From Methanobacteriota archaeon (GTDB lineage: Archaea > Thermoplasmatota > Poseidoniia > Poseidoniales > Poseidoniaceae): a stretch of 37,393 nt of DNA. Below, in pieces: positions 14,913-24,341 of the stretch. The translations under genes and the position numbers were made by a program. The notes beneath the pieces are model-generated. The model was not told the DNA's origin, ran no database searches, and saw only the letters and a list, made by a program, of their open reading frames with translations. Location of the stretch: NCBI GenBank assembly GCA_011522915.1, contig WTIA01000073.1:1-37393 (forward strand), given 5' to 3'. The number at the start of each line of letters is the position of its first letter. The stretch's first letter is position 1.

Positions 14913-17900
14913 ATGAGAGGAACAAAAGCACTACTTCTCGCTGTACTTTTTCTCATTGCAGACATGTCTGCTCTAGCATCTGCTTCCCCAGTCCAAAGCG
15001 AGGAATCGAGCGAAGAAATTGCAGAAAGATTACCCTTTAGGGGGGATAGACACGCAACTGAAGACTATGGTTGGTGGTTTGCTTATGGCCCAGACACTAA
15101 TTTTGATGGATTAGACGACCGTCTCGAGAGAATAATCGCTGGTGAGGAATCTCAGTCAACTACTGCAATAATCGGCCCTGATGGTAGAAAGACGGTTGCA
15201 ATTGTCGTCGATTATGCATGGCACCCTGGTCAAAGCGAGATTGACGATTTAGTCGCTGTTTTGCGCAGCCACGGATGGGAGGCAGACGGCGCCTGGTTCC
15301 AGGTAATGGATTCAATCGATTCAATCGTTGTCGACCACGTCCCAGTTAGTGCTCTGCTTGAAATCCATGCGATTGAATCCGTTGTTGTAGTCGAGATGCA
15401 GAACGTGATGTATCCTACACTCGAGAGTGCAAATCCGGCTACTAGAATTCAACCTTCAGAAGTTTATTCTGGAACCGTTTACGATAGAGGATATGACGGT
15501 GAAGGGGTTGTTATCGCAGTACTGGATAGCGGAGTAGACAATGAGCACCGATCTCTAAATGATTTTGATGATGAAGATGACGAACCCGATTTGGATCCAA
15601 ATTCCTACGACGACCAGAAATGGGTAGCTGGTTATGATGCAACATCACAAGCATCCAACCCAGATGGCTCTCAAGACCCTGATGATGGTCAAGGGCACGG
15701 CACCCACGTTGCTGGAATTGCCCTAGGCACAGGAGATTCATCACGCGTTCACATCGGAGCAGCACCTGGTGCATTCCTTGTGGATGTCAAAGTATTGACC
15801 GACAGTGGAGGCACAAACTCACAAAATTCTCTGAATGGAATTCAGTGGATGATCAACAACCAAGATACCGATTGGGGTAACGGCGCGAAAGGAATTCAAA
15901 TCGGACAAATGTCATTCGGCTCAATCGGTAACCCAGTCGCCCAAAACAGTGGAGACAACGGTACCGGTGCAGAAGCACGCCTAGTCAACAATGCAACTTA
16001 CGATGCTGGCATTGCTTGTGTTGTTGCAGCAGGCAATGATGGGATTCAAAGAATTGCATCACCGGGAAGCGCAGACGGTGCTATTACAATCGGCTCGGCA
16101 GATAACGCGGACACAATCAACAGAACTGATGATTTCATGGCATCTTATTCAAACAGTGGCCCAAGAGAAAGCGATAACGACGATGACGATTGGGATGAAT
16201 TGAAGCCTGACCTTGTTGCATTTGGAAGCGGGATTTACTCGGCCTCTGCTGCAACTGGGACATCATTCCCGGGAACTCCAAGGCCAGAGGCCGACAACTC
16301 ATACGAATCCAAGGATGGTACATCTATGGCTACTCCTATGGTCTCGGGAGTTGTTGCTCTGATGCTTCAAGCAGACCCTAGCCTTTCGCCAGTTGATGTC
16401 AAAGATATACTTCGAAATTCTAGTGAACAAAAAGGAAACCCATCAGAAGCTAGCATATCTGACAGATGGAATTCTAAGTGGGGATTCGGTTCCCTAGACG
16501 CCTCTTGTGCGGTTGATACAGTCTTGAGAAGATCGTGCACATCTTTGACTGGCGGCGGAGGTGGCGGCGTAATAATCGACCCACCAAATGAATCGGATGA
16601 AGGTATTATTTTCGATAACCCTACCAATGGAACATGGTTGCTGACAGGAGATATGATGCAACTAGAGGGGAGAATCTTAGCGGATACTGGCCCTTGGAAT
16701 AGCGTCCAGGTCAAACTGACTCAGTACTATGAAGAAGACGAAGAAGAGGTCTTGATGGACTGGCAGGAAGCATCCGTAACAAATCTATCTTGGTCCTTCA
16801 CCGACATGATTCCAGAGGATTGGTACGATCCCGATGAAACAGCAGTTGTTATCGAAGTCCAAGCTATTGGAAACGACGATATGATTTCCAACACAGCACA
16901 TTGGGTTAGAATTGGAAGAATGTCAGCATCTTTTGGCTCACCTTCTTCAGGATCAACTCTTTCAGATACAGTTTCCTTCAGCGGAACTGCTCAAGGAATT
17001 GAGCCAAGTGAACTCATCTTCCGAGTAGATTCAGGCGAATGGAGTTCTGCCTACACTTTTGATGAAGAAGATAATGAGGCACAAGATTGGTCATTCACGT
17101 GGGATTCAACAGAAGTGGATGATGGGTCACACAAAATATCGATTCGCCTAGTCAATAAGAGCGGAATAGAATCCGATATCATTCGAAGAACTTTCACAAT
17201 CGATAACTTGCCAGCAGCTCCTGAGTTAAGGTTCCAAGGTTCTGTCGAAATCTTTGACCAAGATCTCCCTGCTAGTAAAGCGATTGCAGGGACTATTTTA
17301 GAAATCCACTTCAATGTAGTAAACACTGGCGACCTTGATGCTACCGATTTGCATCTCAAACTAGACGCACCAGGAAGTGACTCTAGCACCTACCCCAGTG
17401 AAGGTAAGATTCCAAGATTAGAACAGGGAGAAACCATTTCTGTAATTCTTTGGTGGTGGGCTACCGAAGCAGGAATGCACGATGTAACCATTCAGATTGA
17501 CCCCAATGGGGTGATGAATGACGATGAGTCTGATAATGAATATACATTCCAATTCGAGATAGAAGAAAGACCACTAGAGCCCACATTACGATTCCTAACG
17601 AGTGCTGTTACCACAGACAAAAATATACCTCAGCCAAGCGATGATGACACAAAGAAACCATACAAAATCAAGGTAAGAGTCGACAATCTAGGACGTACAG
17701 ATGCCACTGACATTCGAATGACACTATTCACCTGGGTCGAAACCGGTTGGTCTGAAACAGGCTCAAACGTGATGTCTGTAATCCCTGGTTCAGAGACTTC
17801 CTCGGGAAGTAAAATCGCAGAATTCTCCTACACTCATGATTCAATTGGACTTGTAAAGCACAGGGTAGTCCTTGAAGGAAATGGAGTGGAGGCCCAATAT

Positions 17901-19802
17901 TCAGAGTTGAGGTTTAGCGTCGTAGTCGACGAGTATTCGGTCGGTTCAAAAACAGCATTGACCTTATCAGATGGTGAAGCAGTGTTAGGATTTGTAGGAA
18001 TTCCAGAAGGCGTTGACAGCGATGATGGAGGTGGCTTACTATTTACCACAAAAGACGGTGAATTGCACGCTAGAACAATTACTTCCGGATTCTCTATGCC
18101 TGGTGATACTTTGATTGAGGATAACTGGGCAGGAGAATTTGCATTCACACTCCGCGATGATAACAGAATTCACCTAGCATGGACAAAGAGATTCACAAAT
18201 CAGCAAGGTTACACGATGACTGACATAGGAATGTCCAGTATCGGAATGCTTGGTGACATGAGTAGCACCTCTTCCTTCATGACACCATTGAAACTCTCCG
18301 AGGGTAGTTACTGGGGCCTCGACTTGTCCACCAATGGTGATGAGATTGTGCTTGCTGGATACCACAGAGATATCGTTACTGGTGGTTCTTGGAATGACCT
18401 AACCAACGTTTTCATGATTTACAACGATGATTACAAATCATCGAGTTGGACTAAGAAAATGAATGTACTAACAGATATCGATATCAAGCCACAGGATGGA
18501 GACGCTTTGGCAGTAGCGATTGGTGGAGAGCAAATTCACCTCCTCTACCAATCCATGCGTGATGATGTCACCGGTGTTGAGCGCGTGGGCTTGTTTTATG
18601 CACACGGTACAATAAGTGAAACTCCATTCAATTTCCAGGCTCCTGCTGGCGATGAGGCCAGTATGCCTGAATTGATGGTTATCGAAGATGGCAAGGAAGA
18701 TGTTTTGGTTGCAGCCTGGATAGAAGGTACTGGCAGGTCATCAGAAATTGTCAATGTTATACAAGATTCGATATGGTCGGTTGAAAGTTATAATTTCACA
18801 TCTTCGCCAGGAGCAACAAAAGTTGTGATGATGAAAATGGGCGATGAAGAGGTCAAAATCTTCCATGATGAGGTCGGAGTTTCTGGACCTGTAACCAGAT
18901 ACGGGCTTTACAACTTAGGGGATAAGCAAATCGCGATGTCCAACATTATCGGTGCCGGACATGTTATTGGTGCAGGAAGTGTTGGCCAGGATGCAATCGT
19001 AATCATGACGTCGCCTTCAGGGCAAATAAGTGGAAAAACCATTGCAAATATCAACGCTAATTCAAACGCTGGCGACAGCGATGGATTCTTGGATCTCTTG
19101 CTAAGTCCACTTCCAGGAGATAGTCAACAAGAGAAGATGATTGCACTCGGGGCAATCGGAGGATTGCTACTTGTAATGTTCCTCGCAGTTATCATTGTAC
19201 TAAGGAGATCTCACCGCCAGGAAGATGAACTAGAAGTTTCAGCAGAGTCAAGCGACCTTGAATTATTAGTTGAGACTGAAGAAGACGATGGTCCACTTGT
19301 TGCAATAGACGCAGATGGCGAGTCGGATTTGGTTGTTTCAACGAATACTCCAACTGTTATCTTAGAAGAAGAGACTGAAGAACAGACCCTCTCCGAAGAA
19401 TTGTCTGCAAAGGTCGAAGCTGGTAATGCTTCAAAGCGTTTGGAGAGACGAATAAAGAGGAAGAACGACCGTGAAGCAAAAGAGATTTTTGAGAATCTCT
19501 CTAAGACTTTACCAAATCTCCCCCCTCCAGGAGAAATGCCTATCCCTGCGGTTCAACCTACCAGTGAGCCTGTTGAAGAAACCATACTGCCGAAATTGGA
19601 TGATTTGCCCCCGCTACCACTACCGCCTGCCCCCGGAGAACTACCAATCCCTCCTGCGCCTGGGCAGTTACCAATCCTACCTGGGATGCCAGTTCCACAA
19701 AAATCAGTTGTATGCGCCTCTTGCGGTGCTAATACTACCGTCAAGGACATGACTTTGCGAAGAATGAATTGCCCGGTTTGTTCTGAAGTAATCAACATGT
19801 GA
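14913..19802 (+). CDS. Giant membrane-anchored subtilisin-like serine protease (S8) with CARDB domains and zinc-ribbon tail
   Basis: 1629 residues from ATG 14913; a TTG at 14904 in frame lies inside a hairpin and would only precede the signal peptide (MRGTKALLLAVLFLIADMSALASA). A prodomain-like segment covers about 35-180. The S8 triad is D205 (AVLDSGVD), H262 (GHGTHVAG) and S471 (GTSMATPMVSG). Downstream lie an Ig-like segment, two CARDB-like domains (NVVNTGDLDATDL and VDNLGRTDATDI) and a beta-rich, possibly propeller-like region. A membrane helix (about 1410-1432) is followed by an acidic, then basic, then Pro-rich cytosolic tail with PPAPGELPI repeats. The tail ends in a zinc ribbon (C1601/C1604, C1620/C1623). 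The catalytic part would face outside, digesting proteins at the cell surface. Confidence 0.92.
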   Translation: MRGTKALLLAVLFLIADMSALASASPVQSEESSEEIAERLPFRGDRHATEDYGWWFAYGPDTNFDGLDDRLERIIAGEESQSTTAIIGPDGRKTVAIVVDYAWHPGQSEIDDLVAVLRSHGWEADGAWFQVMDSIDSIVVDHVPVSALLEIHAIESVVVVEMQNVMYPTLESANPATRIQPSEVYSGTVYDRGYDGEGVVIAVLDSGVDNEHRSLNDFDDEDDEPDLDPNSYDDQKWVAGYDATSQASNPDGSQDPDDGQGHGTHVAGIALGTGDSSRVHIGAAPGAFLVDVKVLTDSGGTNSQNSLNGIQWMINNQDTDWGNGAKGIQIGQMSFGSIGNPVAQNSGDNGTGAEARLVNNATYDAGIACVVAAGNDGIQRIASPGSADGAITIGSADNADTINRTDDFMASYSNSGPRESDNDDDDWDELKPDLVAFGSGIYSASAATGTSFPGTPRPEADNSYESKDGTSMATPMVSGVVALMLQADPSLSPVDVKDILRNSSEQKGNPSEASISDRWNSKWGFGSLDASCAVDTVLRRSCTSLTGGGGGGVIIDPPNESDEGIIFDNPTNGTWLLTGDMMQLEGRILADTGPWNSVQVKLTQYYEEDEEEVLMDWQEASVTNLSWSFTDMIPEDWYDPDETAVVIEVQAIGNDDMISNTAHWVRIGRMSASFGSPSSGSTLSDTVSFSGTAQGIEPSELIFRVDSGEWSSAYTFDEEDNEAQDWSFTWDSTEVDDGSHKISIRLVNKSGIESDIIRRTFTIDNLPAAPELRFQGSVEIFDQDLPASKAIAGTILEIHFNVVNTGDLDATDLHLKLDAPGSDSSTYPSEGKIPRLEQGETISVILWWWATEAGMHDVTIQIDPNGVMNDDESDNEYTFQFEIEERPLEPTLRFLTSAVTTDKNIPQPSDDDTKKPYKIKVRVDNLGRTDATDIRMTLFTWVETGWSETGSNVMSVIPGSETSSGSKIAEFSYTHDSIGLVKHRVVLEGNGVEAQYSELRFSVVVDEYSVGSKTALTLSDGEAVLGFVGIPEGVDSDDGGGLLFTTKDGELHARTITSGFSMPGDTLIEDNWAGEFAFTLRDDNRIHLAWTKRFTNQQGYTMTDIGMSSIGMLGDMSSTSSFMTPLKLSEGSYWGLDLSTNGDEIVLAGYHRDIVTGGSWNDLTNVFMIYNDDYKSSSWTKKMNVLTDIDIKPQDGDALAVAIGGEQIHLLYQSMRDDVTGVERVGLFYAHGTISETPFNFQAPAGDEASMPELMVIEDGKEDVLVAAWIEGTGRSSEIVNVIQDSIWSVESYNFTSSPGATKVVMMKMGDEEVKIFHDEVGVSGPVTRYGLYNLGDKQIAMSNIIGAGHVIGAGSVGQDAIVIMTSPSGQISGKTIANINANSNAGDSDGFLDLLLSPLPGDSQQEKMIALGAIGGLLLVMFLAVIIVLRRSHRQEDELEVSAESSDLELLVETEEDDGPLVAIDADGESDLVVSTNTPTVILEEETEEQTLSEELSAKVEAGNASKRLERRIKRKNDREAKEIFENLSKTLPNLPPPGEMPIPAVQPTSEPVEETILPKLDDLPPLPLPPAPGELPIPPAPGQLPILPGMPVPQKSVVCASCGANTTVKDMTLRRMNCPVCSEVINM

Positions 19803-19811
19803 GGTTATTCC

Positions 19812-21635
19812 ATGTGTGGTATTTTCGGTTTTATTGGCAATAGGTCAGCAGCACCTTTACTTGTTGAAGGATTAAGAAGATTGGAATATCGCGGATATGA
19901 TTCTTCAGGAATAGTTGTGAAAAATGGGTCTCTTCAAGTCCACAAAAAAATTGGTAAAGTTTCTGAGTTGTCTAACATGCTTCCAAACCACATTGAAGGC
20001 AATATGGGGATTGCTCACACAAGATGGGCAACACATGGAGGGGTTACCGATGAGAATGCTCACCCTCATCTGAGCCAAAATGGCGACATTGCTTTGGTGC
20101 ATAACGGAATTATCGATAACGCAAGAGGACTTAGGAAGAGATTGACTGAAAGAGGTTTCAATCTGAAATCTGAGACCGATTCAGAGGCATTGGTTCACAT
20201 GATCTCAATAGGTATCGATTCAGGCCAAAGCCCCCTCGAATCGGTCCGACAAACGCTTAACCGAGTAACCGGTACATGGGGCCTATGTGTATTATTCAAA
20301 GAGCATGACATGATAGTATGTGCAAGAAATGGGTCCCCTCTAATCTTGGGACAAGGCGAGGGTGAATCATTTGTCGCATCTGACCCGCATGCATTAACTC
20401 AGCACACTCAAAATTTCTATCTCTTGGAAGATGGAGATATGGCAGTCGTTACCAAAGATAGAATCGAAATATCAAGATTAGAAGGAGGCCAATCTTCAAC
20501 TGGATTAACAGTAATCGAAGACGAGTGGGGAGAGGCTGACATGGCTGGTTTCCCACATTACATGCTAAAGGAAATTCACGAACAGCCTGAAGCGTTGCGA
20601 AGATGTATCGCTGGCCGTTTAGATATGGCTAACGGGAGTGCAAAACTTGGAGGCCTTCGCTTAGACCCTTTACGGTTAAGAACCGTTCCACACGTTCGAT
20701 TAATCGGTTGTGGTACTGCGCTAAATGCAAGTAAAATAGGACAGTTAGCGATAGAGAGCCTGGCTCGAATTCCTGCAGTAGCCCACGTAGCAAGCGAATT
20801 TAGGTACAACGACCCGGTGATAAATCCAAACGCTCTTCATTTTGCTGTATCGCAGTCTGGTGAAACCGCAGATACCTTGTCTGCGGTCAAAGAAATTCAA
20901 CTCAAAGGTGGAGATGTACACGGGATTGTGAACGTGGTGGGTTCAACCATAGCAAGAACATGCGGTCAAGGCGTCTACATTCACAGCGGTCCTGAGCAAG
21001 CAGTAGCATCAACAAAAGCGTTCACAAACATGGTTGCTTCTCTGTTATTATTCGCTATAAGAATCGGAAGAACTCGTAACTTCTCTCGAGAAAAAGGTCA
21101 AACAATAATAAGAGATTTTGAGAAAATTCCAGACTTGCTTGAGCGCTACCTAAAAAATCCTGGTCAAATCGATGAAGCTGTTCACTTGGTAAAAGACGCA
21201 AAAAGTGTGTTATTTCTAGGCAGAGGCCTATCTGCACCAGTGGCAAGCGAAGGTGCTTTGAAACTCATGGAGATTGCTTATATTCCATGTCTCGCTTACC
21301 CAGCAGGTGAAATGAAACATGGGCCAATTGCACTTTTGGAAGAAGGAAGCCCGGTTGTTGTGATTCTGCCAAACGATAAGCATCGTGAGAAAACCATTGC
21401 CTCTATGCATGAATGCCGTGCAAGAGGTGCAAAAATCATACTCATTCACGAAGAAGGTGATGAGGACGCCGCTGAGGAAGCAGATGTTTCAATCCCAGTG
21501 CCCGCATGTAGTTACCTTCTGAGTCCACTACTGACAGTGGTTCCTACGCAGTTGATAGCATATCGAGCCGCTCTCGCTCTTGGTTGCGACGTAGACAGAC
21601 CGCGTAATCTGGCAAAATCGGTCACAGTTGAATGA
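19812..21635 (+). CDS. glmS: Glutamine-fructose-6-phosphate aminotransferase (isomerizing)
   Basis: 607 residues, usual for the family. It makes glucosamine-6-phosphate from fructose-6-phosphate and glutamine. The N-terminal amidohydrolase starts MCGIFGFIG with Cys2 as nucleophile, followed by YRGYDSSG, HTRWATHG and the HNGIIDN loop. Two SIS domains follow (IGCGTALNASK, AVSQSGETADTL, FLGRGLSAPVASEGALKLMEI). It ends with the invariant PRNLAKSVTVE. The start lies 9 nt after the subtilase stop, with GAGGT 6 nt upstream of the ATG. Its product feeds amino-sugar synthesis for glycoproteins. The TGA abuts the stop of the convergent KaiC-like gene. Confidence 0.97.
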   Translation: MCGIFGFIGNRSAAPLLVEGLRRLEYRGYDSSGIVVKNGSLQVHKKIGKVSELSNMLPNHIEGNMGIAHTRWATHGGVTDENAHPHLSQNGDIALVHNGIIDNARGLRKRLTERGFNLKSETDSEALVHMISIGIDSGQSPLESVRQTLNRVTGTWGLCVLFKEHDMIVCARNGSPLILGQGEGESFVASDPHALTQHTQNFYLLEDGDMAVVTKDRIEISRLEGGQSSTGLTVIEDEWGEADMAGFPHYMLKEIHEQPEALRRCIAGRLDMANGSAKLGGLRLDPLRLRTVPHVRLIGCGTALNASKIGQLAIESLARIPAVAHVASEFRYNDPVINPNALHFAVSQSGETADTLSAVKEIQLKGGDVHGIVNVVGSTIARTCGQGVYIHSGPEQAVASTKAFTNMVASLLLFAIRIGRTRNFSREKGQTIIRDFEKIPDLLERYLKNPGQIDEAVHLVKDAKSVLFLGRGLSAPVASEGALKLMEIAYIPCLAYPAGEMKHGPIALLEEGSPVVVILPNDKHREKTIASMHECRARGAKIILIHEEGDEDAAEEADVSIPVPACSYLLSPLLTVVPTQLIAYRAALALGCDVDRPRNLAKSVTVE

Positions 21636-22355
21636 TCAATTAATTGAGAATCTTTGGTCTGCGGAATTCCAAAGTATCGGAGAATATCCTAATCTGTGAT
21701 GTGTATGTCTCATCTTGATTACCCCAATCTTTCTTGTAATGTCATCACCAACTCTTTCCATTGTAAGGTGCATTACTCCGTCTGAGAGGTAATCCTCAAC
21801 TCCGTATTCACCGAACTGCTTGTGGTCTTCACCTGTCATTTCACAGATAAAGAACGATGTTAATTCGAGACGTCGGCACGCTTCGAATAATCTGAAAATT
21901 TCATCACGAGGATTTTCCATCTTTGTTAGAGTAAAGAATGCACCTAGGGAATCGAATACAAGTAATTCAAATCCAATAGACTGCCTGTATGAAGTAAGTT
22001 GCTTGATTAACTGCCCCATCCAATCGATTCTGTTGCTCATGCCTTGTTCATCTAATTGAACCCTCAAATCTGACAGGTCGATAATTGCAATTCGGTTACG
22101 AACACGGGGGTCATCGACGTTCATTCCCATGTTTGACATGTGAGACCTCAGGGAATCTTTTCCTTGTTCCAATGTGACGTAAATACCGCTCGTTTCACCG
22201 TACAGCACAGCGTTATACAGCAATGAGAAGGTGACTGAAGATTTCATTGCACCTGACTGTCCTGCCACTATACAAATGTGTCCTTGTGGGATGCCACCTT
22301 GCATGTTTTCGTCTAGTCCTGCTATGTGGGTTGGGATTCTTTCTATGTCACTCAC
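21636..22355 (-). CDS. KaiC-like RecA-superfamily ATPase
   Basis: 239 residues, a single RecA-fold domain. The start HIAGLDENMQGGIPQGH is the KaiC/RadA-like entry (a G-L-D...GG-P-G motif). The Walker A is AGQSGAMKSS, where the usual GxGK is GAMK; Walker B is LLVFDSL. The end has GVEDYLSDGVMHL and GVIKMRHTHH, the conserved region of COG0467 proteins. Family members act in signal transduction, motility and gas-vesicle control, so no specific role is assigned. Start is GTG 22355 with GGTGAGAGGAC just upstream. It is transcribed divergently from maf. Confidence 0.82.
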   Translation of the reverse strand: MSDIERIPTHIAGLDENMQGGIPQGHICIVAGQSGAMKSSVTFSLLYNAVLYGETSGIYVTLEQGKDSLRSHMSNMGMNVDDPRVRNRIAIIDLSDLRVQLDEQGMSNRIDWMGQLIKQLTSYRQSIGFELLVFDSLGAFFTLTKMENPRDEIFRLFEACRRLELTSFFICEMTGEDHKQFGEYGVEDYLSDGVMHLTMERVGDDITRKIGVIKMRHTHHRLGYSPILWNSADQRFSIN

Positions 22356-22418
22356 GTCCTCTCACCACTTGGGTGTAACAGCGATGCTCTCTTCAAGGTG
22401 ACCCCCAACCAAGCCTAC

Positions 22419-22970
22419 ATGGGAATATGGTTGGCGAGCGGTTCACAGCGTCGCGCTCAGATTCTAAATGATAGAATCGGACCAATTCACGTCGAACCTT
22501 TACCCGATGTAGACGAGACTCATCCCTCGGGGCCCGTTCATAGCCAGGTCTTGGAAATTTGTCGCAGGAAAAGCGAGGCTGTACCTGATAGCCATGGATT
22601 CCTTGGAGTTGTTGTCGCAGACACAATGATAGAAGACCCAGATGACCCTAATCTAGCGATAGGTAAGGCTTCTGACGAGCTTCAAGCAGCATCTATGATC
22701 AAACGTTTGTCTGGTGGGAGGCATCAGGTTTGGTCTGCCACAGCGATTCAAATTTGTGGGGATTGGACTTTTTTTGTAGAAAGTGCAGTAGTAGAAATTG
22801 ACGAATTATCAGCGGATGAAATCGCACATCTAATCGAAACAGGCTCGTGGATTGGGAAGGCCGGTTCCTATGATTTGGCTGGTGAGATGGGAAGGCATGC
22901 TCGACTGATTGACGGAGATGAATTAGCGGTACTAGGTTTCGCTCCAAGCGCATTGAAACTACTTGACTAA
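22419..22970 (+). CDS. maf: Maf-like nucleotide pyrophosphatase
   Basis: 183 residues from ATG 22419. The frame opens at 22326, inside the opposite KaiC-like gene, and the extra residues do not belong to the family. The diagnostic start is LASGSQRRAQIL. ADTMI holds the catalytic Asp; LAIGKASDELQAASMIKRLSGGRHQVWS and GKAGSYDLAGEMG follow the Maf order (x-GK-P..A..ML..LSG..H.V and kAGxYxxxG). Maf proteins hydrolyse modified or canonical nucleoside triphosphates as house-cleaning enzymes. The stop TAA overlaps the stop of the convergent membrane-protein gene (CTAA, 22967-22970). Confidence 0.87.
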   Translation: MGIWLASGSQRRAQILNDRIGPIHVEPLPDVDETHPSGPVHSQVLEICRRKSEAVPDSHGFLGVVVADTMIEDPDDPNLAIGKASDELQAASMIKRLSGGRHQVWSATAIQICGDWTFFVESAVVEIDELSADEIAHLIETGSWIGKAGSYDLAGEMGRHARLIDGDELAVLGFAPSALKLLD

Positions 22971-24289
22971 TCGCTTTCATGAGACCCTGAGCCCTGTTCT
23001 GGATTTGCAAGGTACTGGTCATAAAACATTGGAATCTTGTGCCATGTGTATAGAGAAATGAACGTTTCTTTAATCCAAAATACCAGTATTGCGAAGTAAG
23101 AAATCGCATAGAATCCAATACCAATGCGGTTGATGTTTTCATTTACTTCACCATTTTTCCAACTAGCAAACATAGCATAGACTGTTACAATAACACCTAT
23201 GTTTACGGCTGTAAATGCAAACCAGTGAGTTTTCCTTGAATGTGCTGAGGTTTTCTTGTGGTCCTCATGCAGATATGCAATAAATCCCCAGAAAACCTGG
23301 AATGCGACTCCAAATATCAAAATCCAACGATAGTAAGACATCATGGCGCCAGATGTTTCTACATATCTCATTGTCTCCATGTAAGATGCAACACCGATAA
23401 GCGGTATCCAAAACACGGATGCAATAATCATCGATTTGTATGGTTTCTTATTTCTTACATTGGAGATTATCCTCTTTGGGTTTAGCATTAAGAAAATGAA
23501 AAGGTACGGAATCAATTTCAATATCGCTACAACCCTCTGAGAAAGGTCACCTCGCTCATATAGCGGGTCTGAAACAACAGATAGGATAAGCAAACTTGCA
23601 TAGATTGCAAACACCTTTCCCGTATTTTCTGGTTTGATAATTTGCCAGTCCAATCTTCTATTAATGTGAGAGACGATTATAGCTACCATTGATAGTGAAA
23701 AGAATAAATCAAAAACTATGGTTTCAGAGATTTCCAATGCTTCAGAAAAATTATTTCTCAATATCCAACTGAGCAATACGATCATTCCAAGAACAGGCAG
23801 GAATGCACCGAGTGCATACGAGAATGGTCCAACCTTGTTCCCATTTTCAGATTTGTTTTTGAAAATAGTAATTGCTGGAGACCACAAGCAAACAACAGAG
23901 GCAGATAGTAGCGTTATTCCAACAGTGGTTAGTGAATGATAGATAGACAAATCTGCGCTAATTATTCCAACAGTAATTGCGATTTGTCCAAAGATATTCA
24001 TACCAACATAAACTCTCATCAGTGTTTTTTCAAACCCAGGAACATCGTAAATTAGCGGAAGTATGCTAAATCCGATTCCTGCAAGTATGCACATCAACCA
24101 GCCGAGGCCTAATTGAATCCGAAGTGTGTAATTGATTTCCTCCAAATTATGTTGGTAAAAATCCTCTCCAGATGTTGCTATCCAGAATGCGGTAAAGAAA
24201 AAGAGAATTTGCATTAATACAGCTGCCATAACCACATCTAGGTATGAACCAGCAGACCAATGTGGCTTACGCTGGAGTTCAAGACCCAT
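22967..24289 (-). CDS. Polytopic membrane protein of unknown function, about 12 TM
   Basis: 440 residues with roughly 12 hydrophobic segments and short loops. The N-terminus is cytosolic-looking (LELQRKPHW) and the first helix follows at about 18-38. Nothing recognisable to me as a transporter signature. The helix pattern and the GFSILPLIYDVPGFE turn faintly resemble subunit-I-like heme-copper proteins, but histidines are absent from the helices at the ligand positions, so it is not an oxidase. Lower GC than its neighbours by eye. A TATA-like GTATAAAAG lies about 32 nt upstream of the ATG, suggesting its own, nearly leaderless promoter. Confidence 0.6.
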   Translation of the reverse strand: MGLELQRKPHWSAGSYLDVVMAAVLMQILFFFTAFWIATSGEDFYQHNLEEINYTLRIQLGLGWLMCILAGIGFSILPLIYDVPGFEKTLMRVYVGMNIFGQIAITVGIISADLSIYHSLTTVGITLLSASVVCLWSPAITIFKNKSENGNKVGPFSYALGAFLPVLGMIVLLSWILRNNFSEALEISETIVFDLFFSLSMVAIIVSHINRRLDWQIIKPENTGKVFAIYASLLILSVVSDPLYERGDLSQRVVAILKLIPYLFIFLMLNPKRIISNVRNKKPYKSMIIASVFWIPLIGVASYMETMRYVETSGAMMSYYRWILIFGVAFQVFWGFIAYLHEDHKKTSAHSRKTHWFAFTAVNIGVIVTVYAMFASWKNGEVNENINRIGIGFYAISYFAILVFWIKETFISLYTWHKIPMFYDQYLANPEQGSGSHESD

Positions 24290-24316
24290 TCCAATCCAAT
24301 TGAACTCATTGCTTTT

Positions 24317-24325
24317 GTATAAAAG
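24317..24325 (-). promoter_or_regulatory. TATA-like box of the 12-TM gene
   Basis: The minus strand reads CTTTTATAC about 32 nt upstream of ATG 24289, the distance expected if transcription starts within some five bases of the start codon. It lies in the 52-nt gap after sepF. Assignment is by sequence and spacing only. Confidence 0.4.
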
Positions 24326-24341
24326 TTTGAACCCTTTATTG

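Noticed and set aside
22967-24289. Heme-copper oxidase subunit I
   Set aside because: Helix number fits, but the histidines are in loops and no ligand pattern is present.
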